A DNA stretch of 64,000 bases from Halisarca cf. caerulea (taxonomy: Eukaryota > Porifera > Demospongiae > Chondrillida > Halisarcidae). Both the position numbers and the translations under genes were made by a program. The notes beneath the pieces are model-generated. The model was not told the DNA's origin, searched no databases, and was given only the letters and a program-made list of their open reading frames with translations. The stretch covers positions 3,450,266 through 3,514,265 of the forward strand of contig CAUJGJ010000030.1 in the NCBI GenBank assembly GCA_963170055.1, written 5' to 3'. Positions 1-19,532 of the stretch are shown one piece after another; positions within the stretch are counted from its first letter, which is position 1, and every line of letters begins with the position of its first letter.

Positions 1-390
1 CACACACCAGCACCCATCACCACTGTCACTTTCCACACACCAGCACCCATCACCACTGTCACTTTCCACACACCAGCACTTATCACCACTGTCACTTCCC
101 ACACACCAGCACCCATCACCACTGTCACTTCCCACACACTAGTAACCATCACCATTGTCACTTCCCACATACCAGCACCCATCACCACTGTCACTTCCCA
201 CACACTAGTAACCATCACCATTGTCACTTCCCACATACCAGCACCCGTCACCACTGTCACTTCCCACACACTAGTAACCATCACCACTGTCACTTTCCAC
301 ACACTAGTAACCATCATCACTGTCACTTCCCACACACCAGCACCCATCACCACTGTCACTTCCCACACACCAGCACCCATCACCTCTGTT
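1..390. repeat. 33-bp minisatellite
   Basis: About eleven diverged copies of a unit built on CACCACTGTCACTTCCCACA, alternating 'caccagcacccatc' and 'actagtaaccatc' variants. It abuts the ARL2BP-like exon at 411 and is most simply an intron minisatellite of that gene, which is cut by the left window edge. Confidence 0.85.
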
Positions 391-410
391 ACCTCTCCAA
401 CCTTTGACAG

Positions 411-650
411 ACTGAGATGTGACGAAGTAGATGAGACCATCCTGGACATGCTACATAGCTTTAATGACTTCCTCACATTCAAACAAACATTCATTGATTA
501 CAAAAAGGTGAATTGAAATGTGCTGTCCTATCACTACCAGGGAACGCACTCAATGTTTGTCTTGTTCTGGATCTGTAGGAGAAGACAGGGCAAGGGTTTG
601 GATTGTGTGTGTCTTCATCAACACTTACTCCGTCAGGACTGGACCACTAA
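411..650 (+). CDS. ARL2BP: ARL2BP (binder of ARL2)-like protein, 3' end only
   Basis: Two last exons of a gene cut by the left edge. Exon 411-507 (acceptor TTTGACAG, donor AAG|GTGAAT) encodes LRCDEVDETILDMLHSFNDF and then LTFKQTFIDYKK. Exon 579-650 continues in phase with EKTGQGFGLCVSSS and stops at 648-650. The blocks DEV..(D/I)ILDML.(S/T)F.DFL.FK..F(I/L)DY and EK.G(Q/R)G match the C-terminal half of ARL2BP/BART, the effector that binds GTP-ARL2 and ARL3. That family acts at centrosomes, cilia and mitochondria. The small BART domain is therefore present only in part. The exon start at 411 is chosen by splice signal; the reading frame stays open a little further upstream. CFAP36, which shares the BART fold, is a weaker alternative because it lacks this tail. 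Confidence 0.8.
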
Positions 651-983
651 CACAACAACTGCGTGTCAATTGTACTATGATTAATATGTTATCTGTATTT
701 TGTGAACGGCTTGTATGTTTCAGGCTCCACCCACGACAGACCACACATGCGGGCATCTTCTTGACCACGCCCACTGATATCCTCCTGTACAGTGTGATAA
801 AAATTAATATCAAAACACATGATGCAACTCTACACATGTGTGATGCAACTCTACACACGTGTTAGCTGAACATGAGTGGGTTGCAACCAAGCATGGGAGT
901 GGTGCAGCTCAACATGAATATGATGCAACTACAGCTGATAGGATAGGAAATCTTATTGGTCTGGGAAGCCAATAGCCTGAGGC
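651..983. other. convergent intergenic region ARL2BP / AKTIP
   Basis: 333 bp between two convergent stop codons. It should hold both 3' UTRs. I see short repeats of 'atgatgcaactctacaca' around 820-860 but no convincing gene. Confidence 0.6.
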
Positions 984-2014
984 TCACAACAGTACCCAGA
1001 TGTGTGTAATGCAAAGCTTAATCACCTCTTTCTCAAATATCTCTTCCCTAGCCTTCCTCATCACATCTACATTCCAGCTCTCTTCATTCAGTTTGATACT
1101 GTTGCTGTCAAGGGGGAATCCCTTCACAGCCGCAGAGGAACAGGACTCCACACAAGCTACTACTTTAGCCTCAAACTCACTCAAGTTTGAAGAAAACCTT
1201 TTGATCATACAAACAGAGAATAAACACTTGACTTACACTCATACGTATATTATGCACACACACACACATGCAGGTAGTACTAACAGAGTAGCTGCTTCTT
1301 CATTGGCTGGATTCTTTGGGTCAATTTCATAGAATATGCTTCTAACATACTCTAGAACATGGTGGACATGGTAGGGACCCTTTCTGGAAAGCATAAACTT
1401 CTCAGCAATGTTAACCTCCCCTGTCTCTTCAGTGACTTGTGGATGATAGACACCAGGTTGGAACTTCACCACCTAAGGATGGACGGACACACCTCACACC
1501 TCACACGGAACATGACATGACTAACATCCATGCATCCTTGGACTATAGGGAACCATCCAATATGGTCTCCCCTAGCAACAAGGCGGGCACAAGACGACTC
1601 ACTGGGCACACGCCATCGGGGAAGGAAGAAGGTATTTCCACAGTGAACTTCAAAATGGCATTCTTGTACATTCCCTGCCTGATGAACAGCACACCATCCC
1701 AGACTAGAAAGATGGCGGTAAAACAAAGATTATTTCAACATTAAAGGTTTCCACAAACTTAACTCGTAGACTCACTAAACGGACTAGAAGTTGGCAGTAC
1801 GTACATTCCTGGTGGACCATGGCCTCGGAGCAAGTTACTGAGAGTCAATTTCGTGGAAAACAGACACAAGCAATGCATAATCCAATTCTAAACAACAAAG
1901 CCTAACTCCTACCCCGCGCGCGCGATGAACTTACTATTCAGCTCTCATTTTGTATTCTAAAATGAACTTGCTGTAAGGCTTTAAATTGACGGTGTCCGCC
2001 GGACGACGGGCCAT
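984..2014 (-). CDS. AKTIP: AKT-interacting protein (FTS), UEV-domain protein
   Basis: Five-exon minus-strand gene. Exon 1 (1935-2014) starts MARRPADTVNLKPYSKFILE and ends in AEY. Exon 2 (1776-1837) gives the PPGMYVLPTSSPF segment, exon 3 (1603-1703) WDGVLFIRQGMYKNAILKFT, and exon 4 (1281-1472) the VYHPQVTEETGEVN and VRSIFYEIDPKNPANEEAA blocks. Exon 5 (about 984-1190) gives FEAKVVACVESC and the KAREEIFEK tail. Phases chain correctly through exons 1-4. The order matches AKTIP/FTS, an E2-like (UEV) protein with no catalytic cysteine at the E2 position. In animals it joins HOOK proteins and FHIP in the FHF dynein-adaptor complex. The exon 4/5 junction is unresolved: a YDQKVFF block similar to the human segment lies in another frame from FEAKVV, so a short exon, tiny intron or frameshift may be hidden near 1180-1230. 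RELCH lies 190 bp upstream. Confidence 0.88.
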
Positions 2015-2204
2015 AGTTTACTTCAGAAAGGCGGGAAATGCATAAGGAAATCCACCACACCAGATCTAGACTTAGGTACCCGGTCCTCTAGCTTCAGCGA
2101 GCGGCCATTTTATTTTCATACAACTTTAATGTACGCATAATCTATGGCATGTAATCAATTTTTACTACCATTAAAAAGAAATAATTTTGTTCACATGCAA
2201 AACA
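2015..2204 (-). promoter_or_regulatory. AKTIP upstream / RELCH 3' region
   Basis: 190 bp between the AKTIP start codon and the RELCH stop codon on the same strand. It must hold the RELCH 3' UTR and probably the AKTIP promoter. A (CG)n stretch near 1915-1924 lies inside AKTIP intron 1. No TATA box is obvious. Confidence 0.4.
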
Positions 2205-8477
<6,273 letters not shown>

Positions 8478-8521
8478 TTTACTATCCTGCCACACCCACA
8501 AAATGGCTCAACAAGGTGTAA

Positions 8522-8605
8522 TAGTCTCGCATCGCACAGACCCTATTTTCGCCTCAATTTTATTTATTATGAGACGAGAATAGGGTCTGTGCGACGCGAG
8601 ACTAG
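8522..8605. mobile_element. TAGTCTCG-family hairpin MITE between CNOT1 and RELCH
   Basis: An 84-bp almost perfect inverted repeat: TAGTCTCGCATCGCACAGAC at the left is mirrored by GTCTGTGCGACGCGAGACTA at the right around an AT-rich loop. The 8-bp flanks (aggtgtaa / tggtatat) match at only five of eight positions, as expected for an old insertion. It lies 45 bp upstream of the RELCH start codon, so it is probably part of its 5' UTR or promoter. Confidence 0.8.
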
Positions 8606-8712
8606 TGGTATATACTGGTAACGCCTGACATGGTTATGTGGTTCTTAATTCAAACACATCACTGATAGTACGTGGGTTAAATGTTTCTCAAGCAAAAAAA
8701 ATCATGCAACGT

Positions 8713-8870
8713 TCAAGTTGAAGTTATGCTAATTCCTTCTCTACTTCCTTGCTCTCTACCAACTGGTGCTTGTTTCTGCATGCAGCTTCTTGCCACAGAG
8801 TCAAACAGTCTGCAGGGCATGGGAAAAATACAAGTTTTTGGTAAACACACACACCACAGCTTTAGGGCGG

Positions 8871-8928
<58 letters not shown>

Positions 8929-9337
8929 GGACAAAATACATGTTTGCATGTACTCACTTCTTTATTTCAGGAGCACAGTGAACAAATTCATGATCCCAAA
9001 AGTTGTAGGTTTGGTTCTTGATCAGCTCAATAAAAGTGATAAGCAGTCCCCATGGATGTGGTCGATTTACAATCAACCTCTCAAGGAGAACCCTAGCATT
9101 AATGACAAACATACACTGTAAAATTACAGGAAGTTTGTTACCATAGCAACAGTTTACCTGGTGATTTGTTCTTGGATGGCTTCAGTTGTTGTAGCAGAGA
9201 ATAACGAGAGAAGACAGCAACTGAAGTAGTGGGTGTGGCTGTTAGGAAACCGAAGTTGATTGGCAATTGCATTCAGCAACAGGTAGCGTCCTGCATGAGA
9301 GAAGATCCTCATAAACATGCTTTGTCATTGATACTCT

Positions 9338-9390
<53 letters not shown>

Positions 9391-9431
9391 CACATGCACA
9401 CACACACATACACACACACACAGAAACACAT

Positions 9432-9472
<41 letters not shown>

Positions 9473-12400
9473 CACATGCACACATACCTTCTGTGTCTAA
9501 TTCTATCATGAGTTGCTTGTAGACTGCAAAGTGAGATGTCTTTGGGACAACACTGACAGATGGTGTCGTGGCAGTGGTGTTCAAGTACTCAATAGCCTGA
9601 GTTCCCAAGTAAAGAGTAAGAGCATTCATGAGAGATATCTTGTACTTGTTCCCAGGGCTGTCTGACACCTGGTGAAAAGGGGATGCAGAGGACTGTACGA
9701 ACTAACACTTGCTGTACTCTCAAATACAGCACACCAAAGGAAAGACATACCTTCATCTCCTTGAGAACAGCTGACACAAAACTATGCACATTGTTTGAGC
9801 TGTAGTACTCAGATAGTGCCTGTAGGAGGGGCATGGGTGTGGCTGACAACAACACATCAACTCAGCAGTCATCCACTCACAGTCTTAACACTCTGTGGAA
9901 TACTGTCCGTATAAGAAGATACCACAGTTGGTGCATGGGTTATGTCTGGCAGTGTTTCAACCTTCAGATTAGGAGTGAAGGGGTCGGGCAGCCTCATGCT
10001 GCGCGGGAAGGCACTTAAGATGAGATTACGCATTTGAATGCAGTTTGGAGGGATAACATCACAGAATGAGAAGTGGTACTCGCAAAGAAACTCTGGAAAG
10101 TCGTGCAGCAACACAAGGAGTACCCTCAGGGTGCCCTGGACATGATGCAATGCATGTACATACATAAGTACACACTTTCATCATGTGATTGTCATGTGAT
10201 ATTGTACCTTATACAAGAGCTGAGTGGCTTTACTCAGATCAGAGTTGCGTAGAAAAGGAGCCAAAAATGTGAACAAATCGACTAATAATATTTGAAACAT
10301 TGGCCAACCCTAGGAGGAGGGACAGACACAGCAAGGGATTGCACGATTGCACACTGCACAAATGTGTGTGTGTGTGTGTGTGCGTGTGTGTGTGTGTGTG
10401 CGCGTGCGTGCGTGCATGTGGAGTGTACAGTGTACCTTCTGCTGAGGTGTGTGGACTAGTAGTCTGGACACAAATATCCTGTGAGATATCAGCTCCAGCC
10501 AAGTGTAAGCAAACCCAGGTGCATTAGACGGGGAGAGATGATGGTAGATGTTGCTAAATGTGCAAACAGACCACACAGGTCACAGGTCATGTGACTAAAA
10601 TGTGATGCAAGGAGGAGTCCCACTCACCAGAACTGCTGCATCACGTTGAAGCTGATGGCATCAAAGACCACATCAGGTGATGTCAGGTCATTCAATAGCA
10701 TGACAAAGAATCGGTGATAGGCCAGCTGATGGAACTCCGCTCCTCTTGTCTCCTGGTAAACGCAGGGCACACAACACATGAGCAACTACAGACAAGATTG
10801 TGTCTTATTTACACATACAGACCTGGTCTTGGAGGAGGACGGTTGCTATGGTGAGCAAAACCTTGTTCAACAGGTTAAACTTGATAACGTGATTTGTTGA
10901 GTCCCCAGAGAATCTGATAAGCACAACCACAAGTTTGACAAAGGCATCCATTGTATGATAGCACTTGGCCCTTGCTAGTGTGGCATTGATGGTCTTCGAA
11001 CAAAGTAACAGTCAATGGTAACACAGAGCACTACACAACCAGCACTACTGGCACACATGGCACTACTGACACACATGACACTACTGGTACACTTGGCACT
11101 ACTGGCACACAGTACTACAGGCACACATGGCACAACTGGTACACATGGCACTACCGGCACACATGGCACTACCGGCACACATGGTACTACTGAAACGCAT
11201 GGCACATACCCTCCAAGATCCCATACCAATACACAAACACACCACACCCCCTCCATAACAAGGGCTGAACATAACTCACAGGGTCATTAAGAGTCCTGTA
11301 GCAAAGATCAACACACATCTCAACACTTATACGGAAGAAACGAGTAATGAGCTCTTCTGACTTGAAAATACCACTTTGCTGCAGCTGGTAATGGTCGTCC
11401 AAACACACACTAAACCATTTAGTACAGTAAATGTTGGGACAGAGGACTCACTCTGGCCACATACGCTGCATAAACCTTGTCTGCATCCCAAGTTCTCCCT
11501 GGTACATGGTAGTGTCGCACCCACTCAGACAGCAGGCACTCCACACGCTCATGGAGCCCTGGAGGGTCATCCACAGTACGGGATATTGACTGTGTAACTG
11601 GAGCTGGGGTGGTGGTGGTGGTGGTAGTGGAGGGTGTGGAGGTGGGCAACTGCTCTATGTCAGAGAACACTAAACTAGAGGATGGTTTGCCTACTGGGAG
11701 GGCTAGCTCAGGTCTGAAGTTCTCCAGAAGCTGTACAGAACTCTCTGGAAGATGACGAAGGCTACCCACCAGGATAAGGAGGATCTCTTTCGTCTTCCGA
11801 AGGTCACTCTATACACGTACACAAAGACAACAACAAACCACAACTGTTTAGCTACTGAAAGGTAACACACTATTCAAGTTCTTACATCAGTTAAAGGTCT
11901 CTCGCTCCTCTCAGCTGCTGTTAAAGCATTGATCAGTTTAATGCTGCAGCTCAAGGCGATAAGGTTGCGACCACTTTCTATAGCCTGAAGGAACAACACA
12001 GGACACACACCTACTAAGACCACACCCAACAGGTGAGCCCCTCCCCTGTAGATCAGTGCTAGACACACCTACTAAGACCACACCCAACAGGTGATCCCCT
12101 CCCCTGTAGATCAGTGCTAGACACACCTACTAAGACCACACCCAACAGGTGAGCCCCTCCCCTGTAGACCAGTGCTAGACACACCTACTAAGACCACACC
12201 CAACAGGTGAGCCCCTCCCCTGTAGACCACTGCTAGACACATACTTTTGCAAGATGCATGTCCAAAGCCTTCATATCCACCAGTTGGATCCCGATGAGGA
12301 GGACAATAGCCCGAGCACTGTACTTGAGCTCGTCTCTACATTCCAGCAACATCTGAGTCACTTGCCTACACAAGGGAAGGAGGAAGTGGTAGGAGGTGCG

Positions 12401-13584
12401 GTGTGGTTGGGGGTGTGATAAAGGTGTAGCAGGAGGTGTGGTACTAGGTGTAATACAAAGGGTATGTTTGAAGCTTTTGTTTTGTGTAGCATGCAGGACA
12501 GGGAACAGAGTGAGGTGCAGGTACACAGGTGGGAGGGGTCATCGGTGAGATGCAGGTACACAGGTGGGAGGGGTCATCAGTAAGATGCAGGTACACAGGT
12601 GGGAGGGGTCATCGGTGAGATGCAGGTACACAGGTGGGAGAGGTCATCGATGAGATGCAGGTACACAGGTGGGAGGGGTCATCGGTGAGATGCAGGTACA
12701 CGGGTGGGAGGGGTGAGATGCAGGTACACAGGTGGGAGGGGTCATCGATGAGATGCAGGTACACAGGTGGGAGGGGTGAGATGCAGGTACACAGGTGGGA
12801 GGGATGAGTAGATAGATGGATAATGTGTGGTAGTTGCGAATTTACACACTTCTTGGCCATAGCAGGGCCAAAGGCATGCTGGTCCTGCAATATCCTCAGC
12901 ACAAGCACATGTGAGTCTCTGAAGCGTATGAACAGATCAGGATCACTAGGAGGTGGGTTCATCCCTTCTAGGAGGTTCTCAAGTGTCTGTAAGGTGCAAA
13001 AAAAACATGACAGGGGGCATGGCTTCATGGCTACATGACTAAGTACCTTTTGGAGGAGACTTATGGCTGTGTAGATGTGACGGTTCATTCTGAGCTGTCG
13101 TAGATGTTCCAGAAGTTGCGTCATCATGATAACATGGCTGTTCTGCACGTTGGAGGATATGACGGACCATACACACTGTGCTATCTCCTGAATACACTTG
13201 TCCAAAAGAGAGACCAGTTCATCTCCTCCTGCCAGCTACAACGTGAACACCCACTGTCAATTGAGCACTACGGTGGACATCTATGGCTAACTTACACCAG
13301 GAGTTGCAGGGGTGGTGGGCATAGCTGAGGGGAGGAACCCTGGCAGACAACGAGCAAACTCATCATAGACAGCAGACTGAGGTGCAGACAGGCCACCAGC
13401 CTGCAAAGAAGATGGGACATCAGCAGACACACCCTCTAACACACCTACCCCAATTCTCTACCTTCAGTCTGAGTGGCTCTGGGACGTGCTCCACATGGTA
13501 CTGCAGTACTACAGGGTTCATGTACCTCCTTCCCTCACTACGGGCTTGTTTCCGTACCTCGTACTCCTGTGTCAACACACCACA

Positions 13585-13658
<74 letters not shown>

Positions 13659-13703
13659 ACACACACACATACACACACACATACACACACACACACACAT
13701 ACA

Positions 13704-13759
<56 letters not shown>

Positions 13760-13777
13760 AACACACACAAACACACA

Positions 13778-13814
<37 letters not shown>

Positions 13815-16800
13815 CATTCAGCCGTTTGTCAATTTCTTGTACAGCTTTCTCCACAGCCATTTTCTGGATAAAGGCACAGGCAAGTTCTGTGTTGTCTGCA
13901 CTGAGCTGTTGACTGGCCTGTTCTATCATCACCTTCACCTCCTCGGCAGTAGGCTGTGGGGGAGAGGAGGGGATGATGATGATGTCAAGCAGCCATGCTA
14001 ACAATCTCTGTCTTACCCACCCTCAGTAGTGATGTGAACGATGCCTTGAGATTGGAACTAATAGCCATTAGTAGTGGTTCCCTACACGTGATCATGGCCA
14101 TTCCTGCTGTGAGGTGCCTGACCATGCTGTGTGCTGCTCCACGCACACGGCTCTCATCAGGGTCCAGAGAGAAGTCCTTCTTCACCACTTGTTCAGTTGT
14201 GGTCAGAACAATCTTGATAGATCGGTCAAGTACAGGGTTTGCATAGTCTGTCACAGCCTTCTCCACCGCTTGACGCACACACTTGGTCAGGTTGGGGTAT
14301 TGTGAAATCAATGGGACCTGATGAGACAGTTAAATAGCAGTAGTAAACATATCAGATTAACATGACACGAGTACACACAATCATAACATGTGTACTGTGC
14401 GTACACGGAAGTAGTCACACCACACAAGGGTCACACCCCTTGTACAACAACCACCTACGTACACTTGAGTACACACCTGTGAATTGACTTGTATGTGGTG
14501 AGTGAGTCCCGCCAGAGAGGTGATGTTGATGTCCTCGTAGGAGAAGCGAGGTCTGGGGGCAGTGGATGGGGAATGGGAGATGTCACCATCTTGGTGGGGC
14601 GGAGGGGGAGAGAACAGCTGGTGACGACGGATGAACTGTGGCTGTCCAAGAAGTTGGCTAGGCTTGATGTCCTATAGACGTATTAAGGAAAGAAACGGGT
14701 GTAACCCTGTGGGTGTGTTTATGTGGGAGTATTTATGTGGTTGTGATAATGTGGGTGTGGATATGTGGGTGTGACCATGTGGGTGTGATCATGTGGGTGT
14801 AATCATGTGGGTGTGTTTGTGTGGGTATGATCATGTGGGTGTGATCACATGGGTGTGGATATGTGGGTGTGACCATGTGGGTGTGATCATGTGGGTGTAA
14901 TCATGTGAGTGTGGTTGTGTGGGTATGATCATGTGGGTGTGGTCATGTGGGTATGATCATGTGGGTGTGATCACATGGGTGTGGATATGCTGGTGTGATC
15001 ATGTAGGTGTGGTTGCATAGGCGTAGGAACCATGGGGATAAGCGGGCTATAGCCCCCTTATCCCCAATATTCTTTATTTCTTCCAAAATATTCTTGCCAA
15101 TATGAAAGTTCTAGTGCTGGATCTAAGACTAGATGTATGCAAAGCATAGTACTCGCTAGGTGCAGCTAAATTTGAAATCAGAAAGAAGACTGGATCAGAT
15201 TTTAAATTACCATGCATGACCATGTAAATGGGGATGAGAAATGGCAACTACAGACCAAGGAGCATATGCAGCTGTATACAGACCAAGGAGCCTATGCGGC
15301 TGTATGCAGGGCAAGGAGCCTATGCAGCTGTATGCAGACCAAGGAGCCTATGCAGCTGTATGCAGGGCAAGGAGCCTATGCAGCTGTATGCAGACCAAGG
15401 AGCCTATGCAGCTGTATGCAGACCATGCAAGGAGCATATGCAGCTGTATGCAGGGCAAGGAGCCTATGCAGCTGTATGCAGGGCAAGGAGCCTATGCAGC
15501 TGTATGCAGGGCAAGGAGCCTATGCAGCTGTATGCAGACCAAGGAGCGTATGCAGCTGTATGCAGGGCAAGGAGCCTATGCAGCTGTATGCAGGGCAAGG
15601 AGCCTATGCAGCTGTATGCAGACCAAGGAGCCTATGCAGCTGTATGCAGGGCAAGGAGCCTATGCAGCTGTATGCAGGGCAAGTGATTTTGAATTGCATG
15701 AATCACGAGATGCCAATGTGTTTTGTACATATTTGCTTTGATTTGCAATAGATTAAATTGCATTGTTTCATATTTCTTATAAGTTTGCTTTTAAATTATT
15801 TTGCATTTCGTCATGCACATTCGAACCACTATTGGATTCAAAATGCTGTGCAGTTTAAAGGAAGAATTGATTCAAAATTTCTTTTAGTAATGATTGTTTT
15901 AACAGATATTGACATTAGTTGGTCCTAGTCTGGTGTGACCAGATCATAGACCAGGCCAGGATTTGTTGGCCAATATCACGATTTGCTAACTATTGAAATT
16001 ACGTTTGTACTTTCGAAGATGTTGAAACTTCCGTTCCTGCACTGAGTTTTGCCAACAATTAAAGCTGTAGTTGGGTTGCTATGGACATATGAAATAAAAT
16101 GTCTGAAGTGGACAAGAAAATAGAAAGAAAGATTGCAATCTGAATTCGAAACGATGTCGCACAACTGTCTTTCTGCTCATCACCATGCATTAAACATACG
16201 ACCTTTGTTCAGATTAATAAGAATCCCAAGGGGGGAAAACTGAGAGGCCCATATCTCAGTACGAACAAAATCGGTCAGATTCGATCACAAAACTCGAATA
16301 ACACGCGTCTTCGTGCTTTACCCAATGCGTACGACCGTCGATGTCATGCGTAGGAAGATACTGCTGAATTTGAACTCGAAATGGGAACATTCATGTGGGC
16401 ACCATTCATAAATGGCGACAGTGATGGCTAGAATTTCTACCGAATGAACTCGAACCCTTGCGGAGATGAAGGGAAAGTCTAACGAAATGAAAAACCCTCT
16501 CGGGGTATTTATTTAGTCTTTTATTTAAGAGTAAAAATGCGGATAAATCTTCGAACATGTGGCCATCACACAAAGAAACGTGAGTTTTCACTTTTTGCCT
16601 TTATGCCGAATCAGTAATGCGATTAGCGACGCGTTTTGTCCATAATGTCAAAGTTTCTTTATTAGTTTCTTTACGAGATCGTACCATTTACGAATGATGT
16701 ACGTGCCTGCTTTTGTAGTAATTAGCGTCCAAAGTGACAATTTTGGGCCAAACTTTCCACCTTTGTTACCCGAAACCAATCAAATGCGTGGGTAGCTCAA

Positions 16801-19484
16801 ACCCACTCCGCTAACGCGACGGAAATAGAAAACTTGCTACGCTCGTAATTATTTATAACTAGTAAAATTGCATGTTCTGAAAAGTTAGGGATAATATCCA
16901 AATATTCAGTTTTACTCAATACTCTACTAACTATCCCAAGATAGGAAGAGATTGTCCTTTTGAAGAAGTCGACAAGGTGTGCTTGCGTACTATCCTCTTT
17001 CCGCATTAATAGGTGTATGTGAGCCGCATACGTTAGTGATAATAGGCGTGTGCGAGCCGTATACGTTAATGTTCATAGGCGTTTGCAGGGCGCGCTGCGT
17101 ATGAGCAAGAAAACATTAAGTTTTGGTTTTACTTCAGATTCCAAGCATAGTGAGTCAGTTAACAGCCAAAAAAGTGCAATATAATTGAGACCATTGCTTA
17201 GTAATACATGATTGTGCCTTTCCAGTCAATGTTTGTCATCTGCTTGTTATAATTAACTTTGCACATGAATTGAATTTGAGATTGAATGAGCCCCTCCAAA
17301 GTACAAATCATTCCTACGCCAGTGGGTTGTGATGGTGTGATCATGTGGGTGTGGATATGTGGGTGTGATCATGTGGGTGTGGGTGTTTGGGTGTGCATTA
17401 CACGAGGGTGAGTGTACATGGGGCTTTCAGCACAACATACTGAGATCTCCAATGAGAGGTTCTTGCACAAAACTTCAATCTCAAACTTTAGATTTAGCTA
17501 CAAATGAGACAAATCCATAACAAAACACATCTCTACAAAGCACATCTCTACAAAGCACATCTCTACAGAGCATACCTCTACAGAGCACATCTCTACAGAG
17601 TACATCTCTACAAAGCACATCTCTACAGAGCACAACTCTACAGAGCACACCTCAACTAATAACACCTCTACAGAGCACATCTCTACAAAGCACATCTCTA
17701 CAGAGCACACCTCTACAGAGCACACCTCTGCAGAGCACACCTCAACTAATAACACCTCTACAGAGCACACCTCAACTAATAACACCTCTAAAGAGCACAT
17801 CTCTACAGAGCACATCTCTATAGAGCACATCTCTACAGAGCACACCTCTACAGAGCACATCTCTTCAGAGCACATCTACAAAGCACACTTTTAATAAGCA
17901 CATCTCTATAGAGCACATCTCTACAGAGTACACCTCTACAGAGCACATCTCTTCAGAGCACATATACAAAGCATACCTCTACGAAGCACATCTCTACAGA
18001 GTACACCTCTACAGAGCACATCTCTATAGAGCACATCTCTATAGAGCACATCTCTACAGAGTACACCTCTACAGAGCACATCTCTACAGAGCACATCTCT
18101 ATAGAGCACCTCTCTATAGAGCTCATCTCTATAGAGCACATCTCTATAGAGCACCTCTATAGAGCACATCTCTATAGAGCACATCTTTATAGAGCACATC
18201 TCTATAGAGCACATCTCTATAGAGCACATCTCTATAGAGCACATCTCTATAGAGCTCATCTCTATAGAGCACATCTCTATAGAGCACATCTCAACAAAGC
18301 ACACCTACTTAAACATAGGTGAACGCACACAATATCATTTGAGATCAAACCTTGAGATCTTGTTTGGCATGGAGTTCTGTCAGGACCTTCATGATGGCCA
18401 TCACCCAAGGGTTGGGTGGTTTGAATACCTTGCTGCTAGCAGAGCATTCCAGGACTTTGGCAACAAATGGTACAACATATGACAACTCTTGTTGGCCCTT
18501 TATGTAGGCCTCCAACAGCAGGTCCTTGAGAGCTATATCGATGTGTAGGAGTGGCCGGTTCTTCCCCAGAGTGAGAGTACCCAACCAGTGGCCAAGACTC
18601 TTCAACATTGTTCGATCAGAAAACGTATTTCCACTCTTGTCTGTTAGGAGCAGGACCTACGTGTAAGTACAGTACACACAACACATGCTAAACTACAAAT
18701 CACAAGCAGTTCATTTCAGTTAACACCAGGACAAGAGGACCACTTGACAGACAGTATTCAGAACATATAGTCTCCAGACACTACGTAGAGCAGAGGTCCA
18801 TCAGATAGGGGCGAAATGTTATCTTCAACTGCAAACATGCCTTATCTGCTGAACTATGAAATCATCATTTGGACCAAGCAAAGAGTTACTATAAAGTCTT
18901 TGAACACACAGCACATTTGCTAATACACTAAAGACCCTACCCTCCCGCACACAAATGTAGGTAGTACATACGTAAGTATATGTGTATGTATGTGCGCACA
19001 AAGCAAACACACAAGCACACTCTCAAAAGCTATACTAGTACATATGTACTTTAATGTTGCGATAAGTCTCCCTCAAAATGCAATCGTACAAAGGCTCCAG
19101 GCTAACACTGTCCAGGAAGGTCATGTACAGACTGTGGAAGTTCTGCTCTCCAGAGACACGCTCAATGACAAGGTATCTTGCCACCCACGCATAGTAATCT
19201 TCAGTAATGAGTTCTTTAAACTCTGCAGACTGTGGAGAAGGGGAGGAAGGAGGGTTGACACAAATGACTTGTATGGCGTATGTATCAAGAGACCTTCTCT
19301 GAAAGGTTGGTTGTTGAGAGATTGTTAAAGATAAAATGGATTCTCTCTTTCAAACTGTCTGGAGGTTGTGATAAGGTGTCGGTAGTGTCCACAGCCCCCA
19401 GCAAGGTCCCAATGTTGGGTGTGTTTACCATGGGTGGAGTGGGCTAGGGGTAGATGGGAGGACCAGCACAACACTCATGAGGAG

Positions 19485-19532
<48 letters not shown>

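Noticed and set aside
15212..15751. 179-codon repeat ORF with AYAAVCR units
   Set aside because: It is open in all three + frames because of the 28-bp array and has no flanking coding signal.
17515..18303. CRISPR-like appearance of regular short repeats
   Set aside because: Units are directly adjacent with no unique spacers, in an animal intron. It is an ordinary minisatellite.
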